A stretch of 5,870 nt of DNA, from NCBI GenBank assembly GCA_021161885.1, contig JAGGZS010000035.1, forward strand, positions 1 through 5,870, read 5' to 3'. Below, piece after piece: positions 1-5,779 of the stretch. The stretch's first letter is position 1; each line of letters begins with the position of its first letter. Under the pieces are notes generated by a model that saw only the letters and a program-made list of their open reading frames with translations, was not told the DNA's origin and ran no database searches. A program made the position numbers and the translations under genes. The DNA is from a bacterium. GTDB taxonomy: Bacteria; Auribacterota; Auribacteria; Auribacterales; Auribacteraceae.

Positions 1-674
1 TTAAAGAGCCGGTCAAGGTCTTGTTTCGGGTTGCTGAGCAGATTATTTACAAAACGGCTTACCGATCGTTTACTGTTTTTAAAATTAGTTGCAATTAACC
101 TTAATATTGCGGCTGCTTTAATCTGGATATTAGTATCTAATTTTGCGATTTTAGACGCGGGAGTGAGCTTTATAATATTGTCTTCAACTATTTTTTTAAT
201 ATCCTGATGCGCATTAAAATATACTGTTTTAGCCGCAATATAGCTGTTCGCCGATTTAAATCCAGTTTTACACGCCACAAGATCACGGACTCTTCCACAT
301 TCATATTTTGGTAATTGCCTGCCGGATTTCGATCGCATTTTTGCTCGTTTCGCTTCTGATTTCTCTAAACGTAAAGCTATTTCTACTTGTCTCCAGATAT
401 TAATTTTATTTTCAGGATGTAAAGAGGATATTTCGGTAAGAATTCTTTTAGGAGATATTTGCCTAACCATATTTGTGAGCCTTTGTGTAAATAAATTATC
501 AATATCATTGTTTTTAACAATTGCGGATTCTAAATTATTTCCGGGAAATTTTTGTTGGGAAATACTGGATTGATTTGAAACGATTTCGGGCGGTAACCTG
601 TGATCCCTTCCAAATTCGCGACTCCCTGACCCGATAATATTTCCTGATTTAATTGTTGTTGCTGTTTCAACCAT
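1..674 (-). CDS. ParB-like helix-turn-helix DNA-binding protein, 3' end outside window
   Basis: A reading frame with no stop runs from an ATG at 674-672 to the left edge: 224 complete codons plus two bases, so the C-terminus is missing. The start is secure because AGGAGG (686-681) lies 6 nt upstream. Residues 1-65 are polar and look disordered. Residues 70-118 (starting RQISPKRILTEI, with a basic stretch EKSEAKRAKMRSKSG) resemble the helical linker of ParB/Spo0J-type proteins. Residues 127-160 (GRVRDLVACKTGFKSANSYI and following) fit the ParB-family helix-turn-helix pattern G-x-x-R-D-x-V-A-x-K-x-G. Residues 161-181 match the following conserved helix (IIKLTPASKIAKL). The ParB/sulfiredoxin-like CTP-binding N-terminal domain is not visible. 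Such HTH-only relatives are common on plasmids, phages and integrated elements. A role in partition or transcription control is inferred from the fold only. It is transcribed divergently from uvrA. Confidence 0.7.
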   Translation of the reverse strand, partial: MVETATTIKSGNIIGSGSREFGRDHRLPPEIVSNQSSISQQKFPGNNLESAIVKNNDIDNLFTQRLTNMVRQISPKRILTEISSLHPENKINIWRQVEIALRLEKSEAKRAKMRSKSGRQLPKYECGRVRDLVACKTGFKSANSYIAAKTVYFNAHQDIKKIVEDNIIKLTPASKIAKLDTNIQIKAAAILRLIATNFKNSKRSVSRFVNNLLSNPKQDLDRLF

Positions 675-680
675 GTGCCC

Positions 681-686
681 CCTCCT
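681..686 (-). promoter_or_regulatory. Strong ribosome binding site of the ParB-like gene
   Basis: On the minus strand this reads AGGAGG, followed by GGGCAC and then ATG at 674. It is a near-perfect Shine-Dalgarno with 6 nt spacing and fixes the start of the gene. Confidence 0.85.
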
Positions 687-743
687 TTGCTATGAGAAAT
701 TGTTATGAGGTAATGTTTATATATAAGGTTATTTTAAAATCTT

Positions 744-755
744 ATCGGCACCGAT
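744..755. promoter_or_regulatory. Palindrome ATCGGCACCGAT in the leader of the ParB-like gene
   Basis: Five-base arms ATCGG/CCGAT surround a two-base centre. This GC-richer palindrome stands out in AT-rich intergenic DNA. It sits just downstream of the candidate promoter and upstream of a gene for a DNA-binding protein, so an autoregulatory operator is a reasonable guess. I saw no second copy in the window. Confidence 0.35.
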
Positions 756-763
756 TGTTTATC

Positions 764-793
764 TATATAACACAACATATAGAAAAAAGTCAA
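764..793 (-). promoter_or_regulatory. Candidate promoter of the ParB-like gene
   Basis: On the minus strand there is a -35-like TTGACT (793-788), an 18-nt spacer and TATATA (769-764). The -35 matches five of six consensus bases and the -10 four of six. Transcription would start near 757, leaving a leader of about 80 nt before the ATG. The surrounding DNA is so AT-rich that chance matches are likely, so this is tentative. Confidence 0.4.
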
Positions 794-995
794 TACAAAT
801 CTACAAATAAAACACGTAAAAAAAAACGGTATACAATATATGGTATATGTTTTGATGTTAGGCACAAGGGATATTTCCCGCATTCACGTCTATTTTTATT
901 CATTTTAACTTGAAATTTTCTGCGCACGGAAAATAAAAAGATGAAATTTCACGCACTAATAAACGACCTGTTTATAACTTGAATTCCCCCTTTGC

Positions 996-1026
996 TCAGT
1001 CTTTCATATATACGAAAGAGTACTGA
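996..1026. repeat. Bulged inverted repeat upstream of uvrA
   Basis: TCAGTCTTTC (996-1005) can pair with GAAAG (1014-1018) and ACTGA (1022-1026), leaving a three-base bulge (1019-1021) and an eight-base loop. The inner part, CTTTC-ATATATAC-GAAAG, is almost palindromic over 18 bp. There is no following T-tract, so it does not look like an intrinsic terminator. It could be a protein-binding site or a leader structure. Confidence 0.35.
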
Positions 1027-1163
1027 ATTTACTTTTATCCGTAAACGGGTTGTTGGAGATTTCATGCTATATCAAAAGAACCCGTGGTTTTTAAAATCCA
1101 AGGGATATTTCAGATAATTATTTTTTATAACTCTGAACTTAATCTTGTTTAAGGACGCTAATT

Positions 1164-1192
1164 TTGATAACCTGACAAACAAATATTATAGA
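1164..1192 (+). promoter_or_regulatory. Candidate promoter of uvrA
   Basis: TTGATA (1164-1169), a 17-nt spacer, then TATAGA (1187-1192). Transcription would start near 1199, about 15 nt before the ATG at 1214. If real, it excludes the upstream in-frame TTG (1145) and ATG (1196) as starts and supports 1214. The -10 match is only four of six. Confidence 0.35.
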
Positions 1193-1202
1193 TTAATGAA
1201 CG

Positions 1203-1208
1203 TTAGGA
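1203..1208 (+). promoter_or_regulatory. Ribosome binding site choosing the uvrA start at 1214
   Basis: TTAGGA is followed by five bases and then ATG at 1214. No comparable Shine-Dalgarno precedes the in-frame TTG at 1145. The protein beginning at 1214 (MSGKIVIRGAKEHNL) matches the normal UvrA N-terminus, so the longer open frame is over-extended by 23 codons. Confidence 0.7.
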
Positions 1209-1213
1209 TATAT

Positions 1214-4075
1214 ATGAGCGGCAAAATTGTCATTAGAGGGGCGAAAGAGCACAATTTAAAATCTATCGACCTTGATATTCCACACAACAAACTTATTGTG
1301 ATAACCGGATTATCAGGTTCAGGAAAGTCCTCTTTAGCTTTTGATACGATTTACGCTGAAGGGCAAAGAAAATACGTTGAGTCGCTGTCCGCTTATGCGC
1401 GCCAGTTTCTTGAACAGATGAAAAAACCGGATGTGGAGCATATTGAGGGATTGTCTCCGGCGATATCTATCGAACAACGGTCCGCATCGTATAATCCCAG
1501 GTCCACAGTTGCCACTTCAACCGAAATCTATGATTATTTAAGATTGCTGTTTGCGAGAATCGGGATACCCCATTGCCCGAAATGCGGTAAAATTATAAAA
1601 AGACAAACCGTTCAGGAAATAGTCGACCAGATTTTATCGTTGCCGGAAGGATCGCGTATTCTTATTCTTGCCCAAGTGGTTAGAGGCAGAAAAGGAGAAC
1701 ATATAAAATTACTGGAAAATATTAAAAAAGACGGATTTGTCAGACTGCGCATAGACGGTGAAATTAAAGGTATCGACGAAAAAATAGTTTTAGATAAAAA
1801 CAAAAAACATAATATTGATGTTATAGTAGATAGAATTATTGTAGGGCACGAAATAACAGAACGCCTAACAGATTCCGTGGAAACCGCCTTACGGATAAGC
1901 GAAGGTATCATAACCGTATCATTTTATAATAATGAAAATCCGGACAGAATTTTTAGTGAAAAATATGCCTGCATAGATTGCTCCGTGAACATAGAGGAGC
2001 TGTCTCCGAGAATGTTTTCGTTCAATAGCCCATACGGAGCGTGCCCGAAATGCCATGGGCTCGGCACTACTATTGAAATGGATGCCGACCTCGTCATCCC
2101 CGACAAAAACTTGTCTCTTCGCCAATGGGCAGTAATGCCTTGGAAAAAAGCGAACAGACATATCAGGCGATATTATTCAAAACTTATAAATAAACTTGGC
2201 AGACAATTCGGGTTTGACCCCAATACCCCTTTTTGCGATATCAATGAGGAAACAAAAAAAATCCTTTTATACGGTGAGCGAACCGATAAAAATGATATTC
2301 ATTTTTTTAAAAACGAAAAAAACAATCTGTATGAAGGAATTATTCCGCAGCTGGAACGCTTGTACCGTGAAACGTCAAGTGAACATATGAAAAAATGGTT
2401 ATCCGAGTATACTACGGTTAAAATCTGCCCTGAATGTAAAGGGGCAAGACTCAGGATAGAAAGCAAAATGGTAACCGTATCGGGCAAAAACATATGTGAA
2501 ATTTCAAAGTTGGCTATATCCCGCGCCAAAATTTTTTTTGATTCAATCAATTTATCAAATCGAGAGAAGCTTATCGGCAAAGAAATCATAAAAGAAATAC
2601 GAAACCGCCTTACCTTTTTAACAGATGTAGGGTTGGGTTACCTTTCTTTAGACAGGCAAAGTTCAACTTTATCAGGCGGTGAAGCACAGCGTATACGCCT
2701 TGCCACCCAGATAGGAGCTGGGCTTGTGGGTGTCCTTTATGTGCTTGACGAACCGAGCATCGGGCTTCATCAGCGCGACAATCTAAGGCTCATAGATACC
2801 TTGCATCGCTTGAAAAATCTGGGCAATACGGTTATTGTTGTCGAACATGACCAAGAGCTGATAAAAAGCGCTGACCATATAATCGACCTTGGTCCCGGAG
2901 CAGGCAGGCACGGCGGATATATCGTGGCTCAAGGTTGTTTGGAAAATATAATAAACAGTGAAAAATCGTTGACAGGAATGTATTTATCCGGCAAAAAAAC
3001 AATCAAAATCCCAGAAAAACGAAAAAAATCGGCAAAAAATATGTTTTTGACTATACAAGGAGCTCAGCAGAACAATCTAAAATCTATTAATGTAAAAATA
3101 CCCTTAGGTTTATTTACCTGTGTTACCGGTGTATCAGGTTCCGGTAAAAGTTCACTGATAGATGATATTTTAAGGCGCGCTTTATTCAAACATTTTTATC
3201 GGTCAAAGGAAAAACCAGGGAAACATAAATCTATCAAAGGACTTGAGTTTTTGGATAAAGCCGTAGTTATCGACCAGTCGCCCATAGGCAGGACTCCGCG
3301 TTCTAATCCGGCGACATATATCGGGCTGTATACCCTGATACGCGACTTGTTCTCAAAAATACCTGAGGCTAAAATGAGGGGATACAAACCAGGCAGGTTT
3401 AGTTTTAACGTAAAAGGCGGCAGATGCGAAGCATGCAGGGGAGACGGCATATTAAAAATAGAAATGCACTTTCTGCCCGATATTTATGTTGAATGCGAAG
3501 CCTGTAAAGGTAAACGGTATAATCGGGAAACACTTGAAATTTTATATAAAGGTAAAAATATATCCGATGTTCTCGAGTTTACCGTATCTCAAGCGCTTGG
3601 ATTTTTTCAGAATATTCCGTCTGTAAAACGTAAACTCCAAACTTTAAACGATGTTGGATTAGGATATATCAAATTAGGACAGCCCGCAACCACCCTGTCC
3701 GGCGGCGAGGCGCAGAGGATAAAATTATCGGCACAGCTCAGCAAAAAAGCTACGGGCAATACAATATATCTGCTTGACGAGCCGACTACCAGACTGCATT
3801 TCGACGATATCCACAAACTGCTTGATGTACTTATAAAATTAAGAAACGCAGGCAATACCATTGTTGTCATCGAACATAATCTCGATGTAATAAAAACCGC
3901 TGATTATATTATAGATTTAGGACCTGAAGGGGGCGATAAAGGCGGATATTTAATCGCTCAAGGCGCCCCGGAAAGCATAACGAACTGCGATGAATCTTAT
4001 ACCGGACAATTTTTGAAAAAAATTATAACTAAGCCTGATAAAAAAAACGTTAAGGCATATGGAAATAATTTTTAA
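1214..4075 (+). CDS. uvrA: Excinuclease ABC subunit A (UvrA), nucleotide excision repair
   Basis: UvrA is the cytoplasmic damage-sensing ATPase that loads UvrB onto lesions before incision by UvrC. The 953-residue product has normal family length (E. coli 940) and both ABC modules. The first has Walker A GLSGSGKSS (32-40), signature LSGGEAQR (486-493) and Walker B/D-loop VLDEPSIGLH (510-519). The second has Walker A GVSGSGKSS (639-647), signature LSGGEAQR (828-835) and LLDEPTTRLH (853-862). Zinc-binding cysteine pairs are present at C253/C256 with C277/C280, and at C738/C741 with C761/C764. An extra C121/C124 pair lies near the first module. The second zinc finger is flanked by the hallmark KPGRFSFNVKGGRCEAC. 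One oddity is R860, where the family has glycine (TTGLH). The start at 1214 is chosen by its RBS and by homology. The gene overlaps convergent wecB by 26 bp. Identification is certain. Confidence 0.98.
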   Translation: MSGKIVIRGAKEHNLKSIDLDIPHNKLIVITGLSGSGKSSLAFDTIYAEGQRKYVESLSAYARQFLEQMKKPDVEHIEGLSPAISIEQRSASYNPRSTVATSTEIYDYLRLLFARIGIPHCPKCGKIIKRQTVQEIVDQILSLPEGSRILILAQVVRGRKGEHIKLLENIKKDGFVRLRIDGEIKGIDEKIVLDKNKKHNIDVIVDRIIVGHEITERLTDSVETALRISEGIITVSFYNNENPDRIFSEKYACIDCSVNIEELSPRMFSFNSPYGACPKCHGLGTTIEMDADLVIPDKNLSLRQWAVMPWKKANRHIRRYYSKLINKLGRQFGFDPNTPFCDINEETKKILLYGERTDKNDIHFFKNEKNNLYEGIIPQLERLYRETSSEHMKKWLSEYTTVKICPECKGARLRIESKMVTVSGKNICEISKLAISRAKIFFDSINLSNREKLIGKEIIKEIRNRLTFLTDVGLGYLSLDRQSSTLSGGEAQRIRLATQIGAGLVGVLYVLDEPSIGLHQRDNLRLIDTLHRLKNLGNTVIVVEHDQELIKSADHIIDLGPGAGRHGGYIVAQGCLENIINSEKSLTGMYLSGKKTIKIPEKRKKSAKNMFLTIQGAQQNNLKSINVKIPLGLFTCVTGVSGSGKSSLIDDILRRALFKHFYRSKEKPGKHKSIKGLEFLDKAVVIDQSPIGRTPRSNPATYIGLYTLIRDLFSKIPEAKMRGYKPGRFSFNVKGGRCEACRGDGILKIEMHFLPDIYVECEACKGKRYNRETLEILYKGKNISDVLEFTVSQALGFFQNIPSVKRKLQTLNDVGLGYIKLGQPATTLSGGEAQRIKLSAQLSKKATGNTIYLLDEPTTRLHFDDIHKLLDVLIKLRNAGNTIVVIEHNLDVIKTADYIIDLGPEGGDKGGYLIAQGAPESITNCDESYTGQFLKKIITKPDKKNVKAYGNNF

Positions 4076-5177
4076 TATGTTTTATTATACGGTAAGATGA
4101 ATTACCGTCTCCATAAGGATTGATAGCTCTTGCCATTTCAGAATAATTATTTGGATTGTCTATTAGCCGTTTAATTTCAAGAAAAATATTTTCAGGATCA
4201 GTACCCACAATTCGAACCGTGCCTGCGTCAACGGCTTCCGGGCGTTCTGTTATTTCGCGTAAAACAAGAACAGGTATGCCCAGACTCGGTGCTTCTTCCT
4301 GTATCCCGCCTGAATCAGTCAGAATAATATACGCGTTTTTCATCAAATGGACAAACCTAAAATAATCAAGCGGATCAATAAGAACAATATTTTTAAGTTT
4401 TCCGAGAATATTATGTACTGGTTTTTGAACGTTTGGGTTCAAATGAACAGGATACAAAATTTTCCAGTCAGGATAGTGTTCGGCTATCTTTTTAAGCCCT
4501 CTGCAAAGGTTTATGAAAGGTTCCCCGAAACTTTCACGCCTGTGAGCTGTAACTAAGATAAATTTTTTAGACTCGATTTTTAACGATTCCAAAAGGCGCT
4601 GGTGTGATGTATCTTCCTTGTCAAGAATATGGAATAACGCGTCGATTACAGTGTTGCCCGTAACGAAAATTTTTTTAGGATTAATGTTTTCATTCAGCAG
4701 GTTAGATTTTGATTTTGAAGTGGGGGCGAAATGCAGTTCCGCAAGCGGAGCTGTCAGGCGCCGGTTAATTTCTTCGGGAAACGGATTATAACTGTTATAA
4801 GTCCTTAGTCCCGCTTCCACATGAGCGAAAGGAACACGTTCGTAAAATGATGTCAAAGCCGATGCGAAAACGGTTGTCGTATCGCCTTGAGCTATTAACA
4901 GATCAGGCTTTTCTTTTTTAATAAGCTCGAAAACCCCCTGCATCGCAAGATGAGTAACCTGCATTAAAGTTTGATTTTTTGTCATTATGTTTAAATCATA
5001 CTTAGGTTTTATCTGAAACACTTCAAGAACCTGATCAAGCATTTGCCTATGTTGAGCGGTTACTACAGGCACAACATCAAAGAAGTCAGGATATCTGTTA
5101 AGTTCATGTATTACAGTCGCTAATTTTATTGCTTCAGGTCTTGTGCCTATAATAGGCATTATTTTTTTTTTCAGCAC
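4050..5177 (-). CDS. wecB: UDP-N-acetylglucosamine 2-epimerase, non-hydrolysing
   Basis: This cytoplasmic enzyme interconverts UDP-GlcNAc and UDP-ManNAc, the precursor of ManNAc/ManNAcA-containing surface polysaccharides. The 375 residues are full length and have the GT-B-like two-domain pattern. The N-terminal GTRPEAIK (11-18) supplies the Arg13 and Lys18 equivalents. QGDTTT holds D99, HVEAGLRT holds E121, FPEEINR holds E135, TAHRRE holds H212, and the nucleotide-binding TDSGGIQEEAP spans 287-297. These match the catalytic and UDP-binding residues known in E. coli WecB. The start is GTG at 5177 with GGAG (5188-5185) seven bases upstream. Codons 3-6 contain ten consecutive A bases. It is the second gene of an operon, 17 nt after the small membrane protein. 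Its last 26 bases overlap the end of uvrA on the other strand. Which polysaccharide it serves cannot be told from this window. Confidence 0.96.
   Translation of the reverse strand: MLKKKIMPIIGTRPEAIKLATVIHELNRYPDFFDVVPVVTAQHRQMLDQVLEVFQIKPKYDLNIMTKNQTLMQVTHLAMQGVFELIKKEKPDLLIAQGDTTTVFASALTSFYERVPFAHVEAGLRTYNSYNPFPEEINRRLTAPLAELHFAPTSKSKSNLLNENINPKKIFVTGNTVIDALFHILDKEDTSHQRLLESLKIESKKFILVTAHRRESFGEPFINLCRGLKKIAEHYPDWKILYPVHLNPNVQKPVHNILGKLKNIVLIDPLDYFRFVHLMKNAYIILTDSGGIQEEAPSLGIPVLVLREITERPEAVDAGTVRIVGTDPENIFLEIKRLIDNPNNYSEMARAINPYGDGNSSYRIIKHIKNYFHMP
5162..5171 (-). repeat. A10 homopolymer at codons 3-6 of wecB
   Basis: Ten consecutive A residues on the coding strand follow GTG CTG. Long mononucleotide runs near a start codon can slip during replication or transcription. 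An in-frame ATG (codon 7) directly follows and still keeps the GTRPEAIK motif. Confidence 0.6.
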
Positions 5178-5184
5178 AATAAAT

Positions 5185-5188
5185 CTCC
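5185..5188 (-). promoter_or_regulatory. Ribosome binding site of wecB, supporting a GTG start
   Basis: GGAG on the minus strand lies seven bases before GTG at 5177, in the 17-nt gap after the upstream gene. It favours GTG over the internal ATG at codon 7, which has only an A-tract in front. Confidence 0.6.
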
Positions 5189-5195
5189 ATTCACA

Positions 5196-5549
5196 TTACT
5201 GGGCAACACACCAGACGCCTGATAATATTAAAATAAACCCTGCTATCTGCATCCATGTTATTGTTTCATGCAGAAACAGCCATGAAGCAGCAATAACAAT
5301 CATATAGCCGACACTGGTCATTATAGGATAGGCGATACTTAAGTTTAGTTTAGATAAAATATAGCTGTATCCGCCAAGAGCAATCATAAAAAAAGATATT
5401 CCGGCTATCATGGATGGACTCAAAACCGCGCCTTTTATCATCTCAATAATATTACTTGTTTTAGATAGTTTCATCATTGCGACTTTAATTAAAATATTAG
5501 CGACAGCGTTACAGGCAATTGCGCAGCTTAAAATAAAATAATTTTTCAT
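5196..5549 (-). CDS. Small four-TM SMR/DMT-fold membrane protein, likely flippase-type
   Basis: The product has 117 residues, or 119 if the ATG at 5555 is used. The ATG at 5549 is preferred because AAGG lies nine bases upstream of it, but only three bases upstream of the first ATG. Four hydrophobic helices are visible, counted on the 119-residue form: about 5-27, 44-66, 73-95 and 99-118. Size and pattern fit the SMR/EamA superfamily, and the segment SIAYPIMTSVG parallels EmrE GIAYAIWSGVG. The essential EmrE glutamate (E14) is replaced by Asn16 (eight residues before Lys24, as in EmrE), and EmrE W63 is replaced by Met79. Proton-coupled drug export is therefore unlikely. ArnE/ArnF-like relatives flip undecaprenyl-linked sugars. 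The adjacent wecB supports a glycolipid role, which is an inference. It is the first gene of the operon. Confidence 0.8.
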   Translation of the reverse strand: MKNYFILSCAIACNAVANILIKVAMMKLSKTSNIIEMIKGAVLSPSMIAGISFFMIALGGYSYILSKLNLSIAYPIMTSVGYMIVIAASWLFLHETITWMQIAGFILILSGVWCVAQ

Positions 5550-5607
5550 AAACATATACCTTTTTTATAATGCGGTTTAATTATCTAAATCTGATTAATA
5601 TATCTAA

Positions 5608-5635
5608 AATATATTTTGTTGGTCATTTAAGTCAA
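5608..5635 (-). promoter_or_regulatory. Promoter of the membrane protein-wecB operon
   Basis: On the minus strand TTGACT (5635-5630) and TATATT (5613-5608) are separated by 16 bases. Each box matches five of six sigma-70 consensus positions. Transcription would begin near 5601, about 50 nt before the start codon. It is the best promoter match in the window. Confidence 0.6.
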
Positions 5636-5639
5636 CAAA
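5615..5639. promoter_or_regulatory. Inverted repeat spanning the operon's -35 box
   Basis: Perfect 7-bp arms TTTGTTG (5615-5621) and CAACAAA (5633-5639) are separated by 11 bases and cover the -35 element and most of the spacer. A repressor bound here would block the promoter. The arms are low in complexity, so chance is possible. Confidence 0.35.
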
Positions 5640-5654
5640 TTTATGTATGATGTA

Positions 5655-5675
5655 GGGACAAAATGAAAATGTCCC
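5655..5675 (+). repeat. Hairpin GGGACA/TGTCCC
   Basis: Six-base arms at 5655-5660 and 5670-5675 enclose a nine-base A-rich loop. No T-tract follows on the plus strand. It may be part of a mobile-element end or a small structured leader. I cannot assign it. Confidence 0.35.
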
Positions 5676-5681
5676 CCTGAT

Positions 5682-5719
5682 GGTAAATTTATAGGGTAAA
5701 AAAAATGAATAAATTTATC
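5682..5719 (+). repeat. AT-rich inverted repeat just before a Shine-Dalgarno
   Basis: GGTAAATTTAT (5682-5692) can pair with ATAAATTTATC (5709-5719) as an 11-bp stem with one G-T wobble and a 16-base loop. It ends directly at GGAGG (5720-5724), so folding could influence access to that ribosome binding site. The stem is mostly A-T and therefore weak. Confidence 0.35.
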
Positions 5720-5728
5720 GGAGGAAAA

Positions 5729-5779
5729 ATGAGATACACAATCATGGGGTTGTTGCAAAAGTATAGGGAAAATTTCTAA
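5729..5779 (+). CDS. 16-codon reading frame behind a strong Shine-Dalgarno, possibly a disrupted gene start
   Basis: GGAGG (5720-5724) lies four bases before an ATG that opens MRYTIMGLLQKYRENF and then TAA. The ribosome binding site looks real, but the peptide is not recognised. One reading is a short leader peptide or small protein. Another is the start of a longer gene (MRYTIM...) cut off by DNA inserted near 5746. An in-frame upstream ATG at 5705 would add eight codons. Confidence 0.2.
   Translation: MRYTIMGLLQKYRENF

Larger units (their letters stand above)
675..1213. other. Long divergent intergenic region between the ParB-like gene and uvrA
   Basis: About 540 nt without a convincing gene. 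The only plus-strand open frame here (653-913) overlaps the start of the ParB-like gene, has no Shine-Dalgarno and gives a low-complexity peptide. The region contains the candidate ParB-like promoter, a palindrome, a nine-A tract at 818-826, two copies of CAAGGGATATTTC (865-877 and 1099-1111), a bulged inverted repeat at 996-1026, a 7-bp inverted repeat (ACGGGTT at 1045-1051, AACCCGT at 1079-1085) and the candidate uvrA promoter. I found no tRNA or rRNA signature and no clear SOS/LexA box in front of uvrA. Confidence 0.6.

Noticed and set aside
653..913. 86-codon plus-strand open frame
   Set aside because: It has no Shine-Dalgarno, overlaps the well-supported ParB-like start on the other strand and encodes a low-complexity peptide of AT-rich intergenic origin.
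1045..1085. ACGGGTT/AACCCGT inverted repeat upstream of uvrA
   Set aside because: Seven base pairs with a 27-base loop and no T-tract is too weak to call a terminator or riboswitch.
1145..1213. 23-codon N-terminal extension of UvrA from a TTG
   Set aside because: It has no ribosome binding site and no similarity to the UvrA N-terminus. The ATG at 1214 has AGGA at proper spacing and starts the conserved sequence.
675..1213. SOS/LexA box upstream of uvrA
   Set aside because: I found neither a CTG-N10-CAG site with the usual palindromic context nor a GAAC-N4-GTTC site, so no SOS control is claimed.
1612..3870. Several minus-strand and alternate-frame open frames inside uvrA
   Set aside because: They are shadows of a fully conserved gene and show no recognisable protein features.
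4156..4556. Two 69-codon plus-strand frames inside wecB
   Set aside because: They lie antisense to conserved catalytic regions of wecB and have no independent support.
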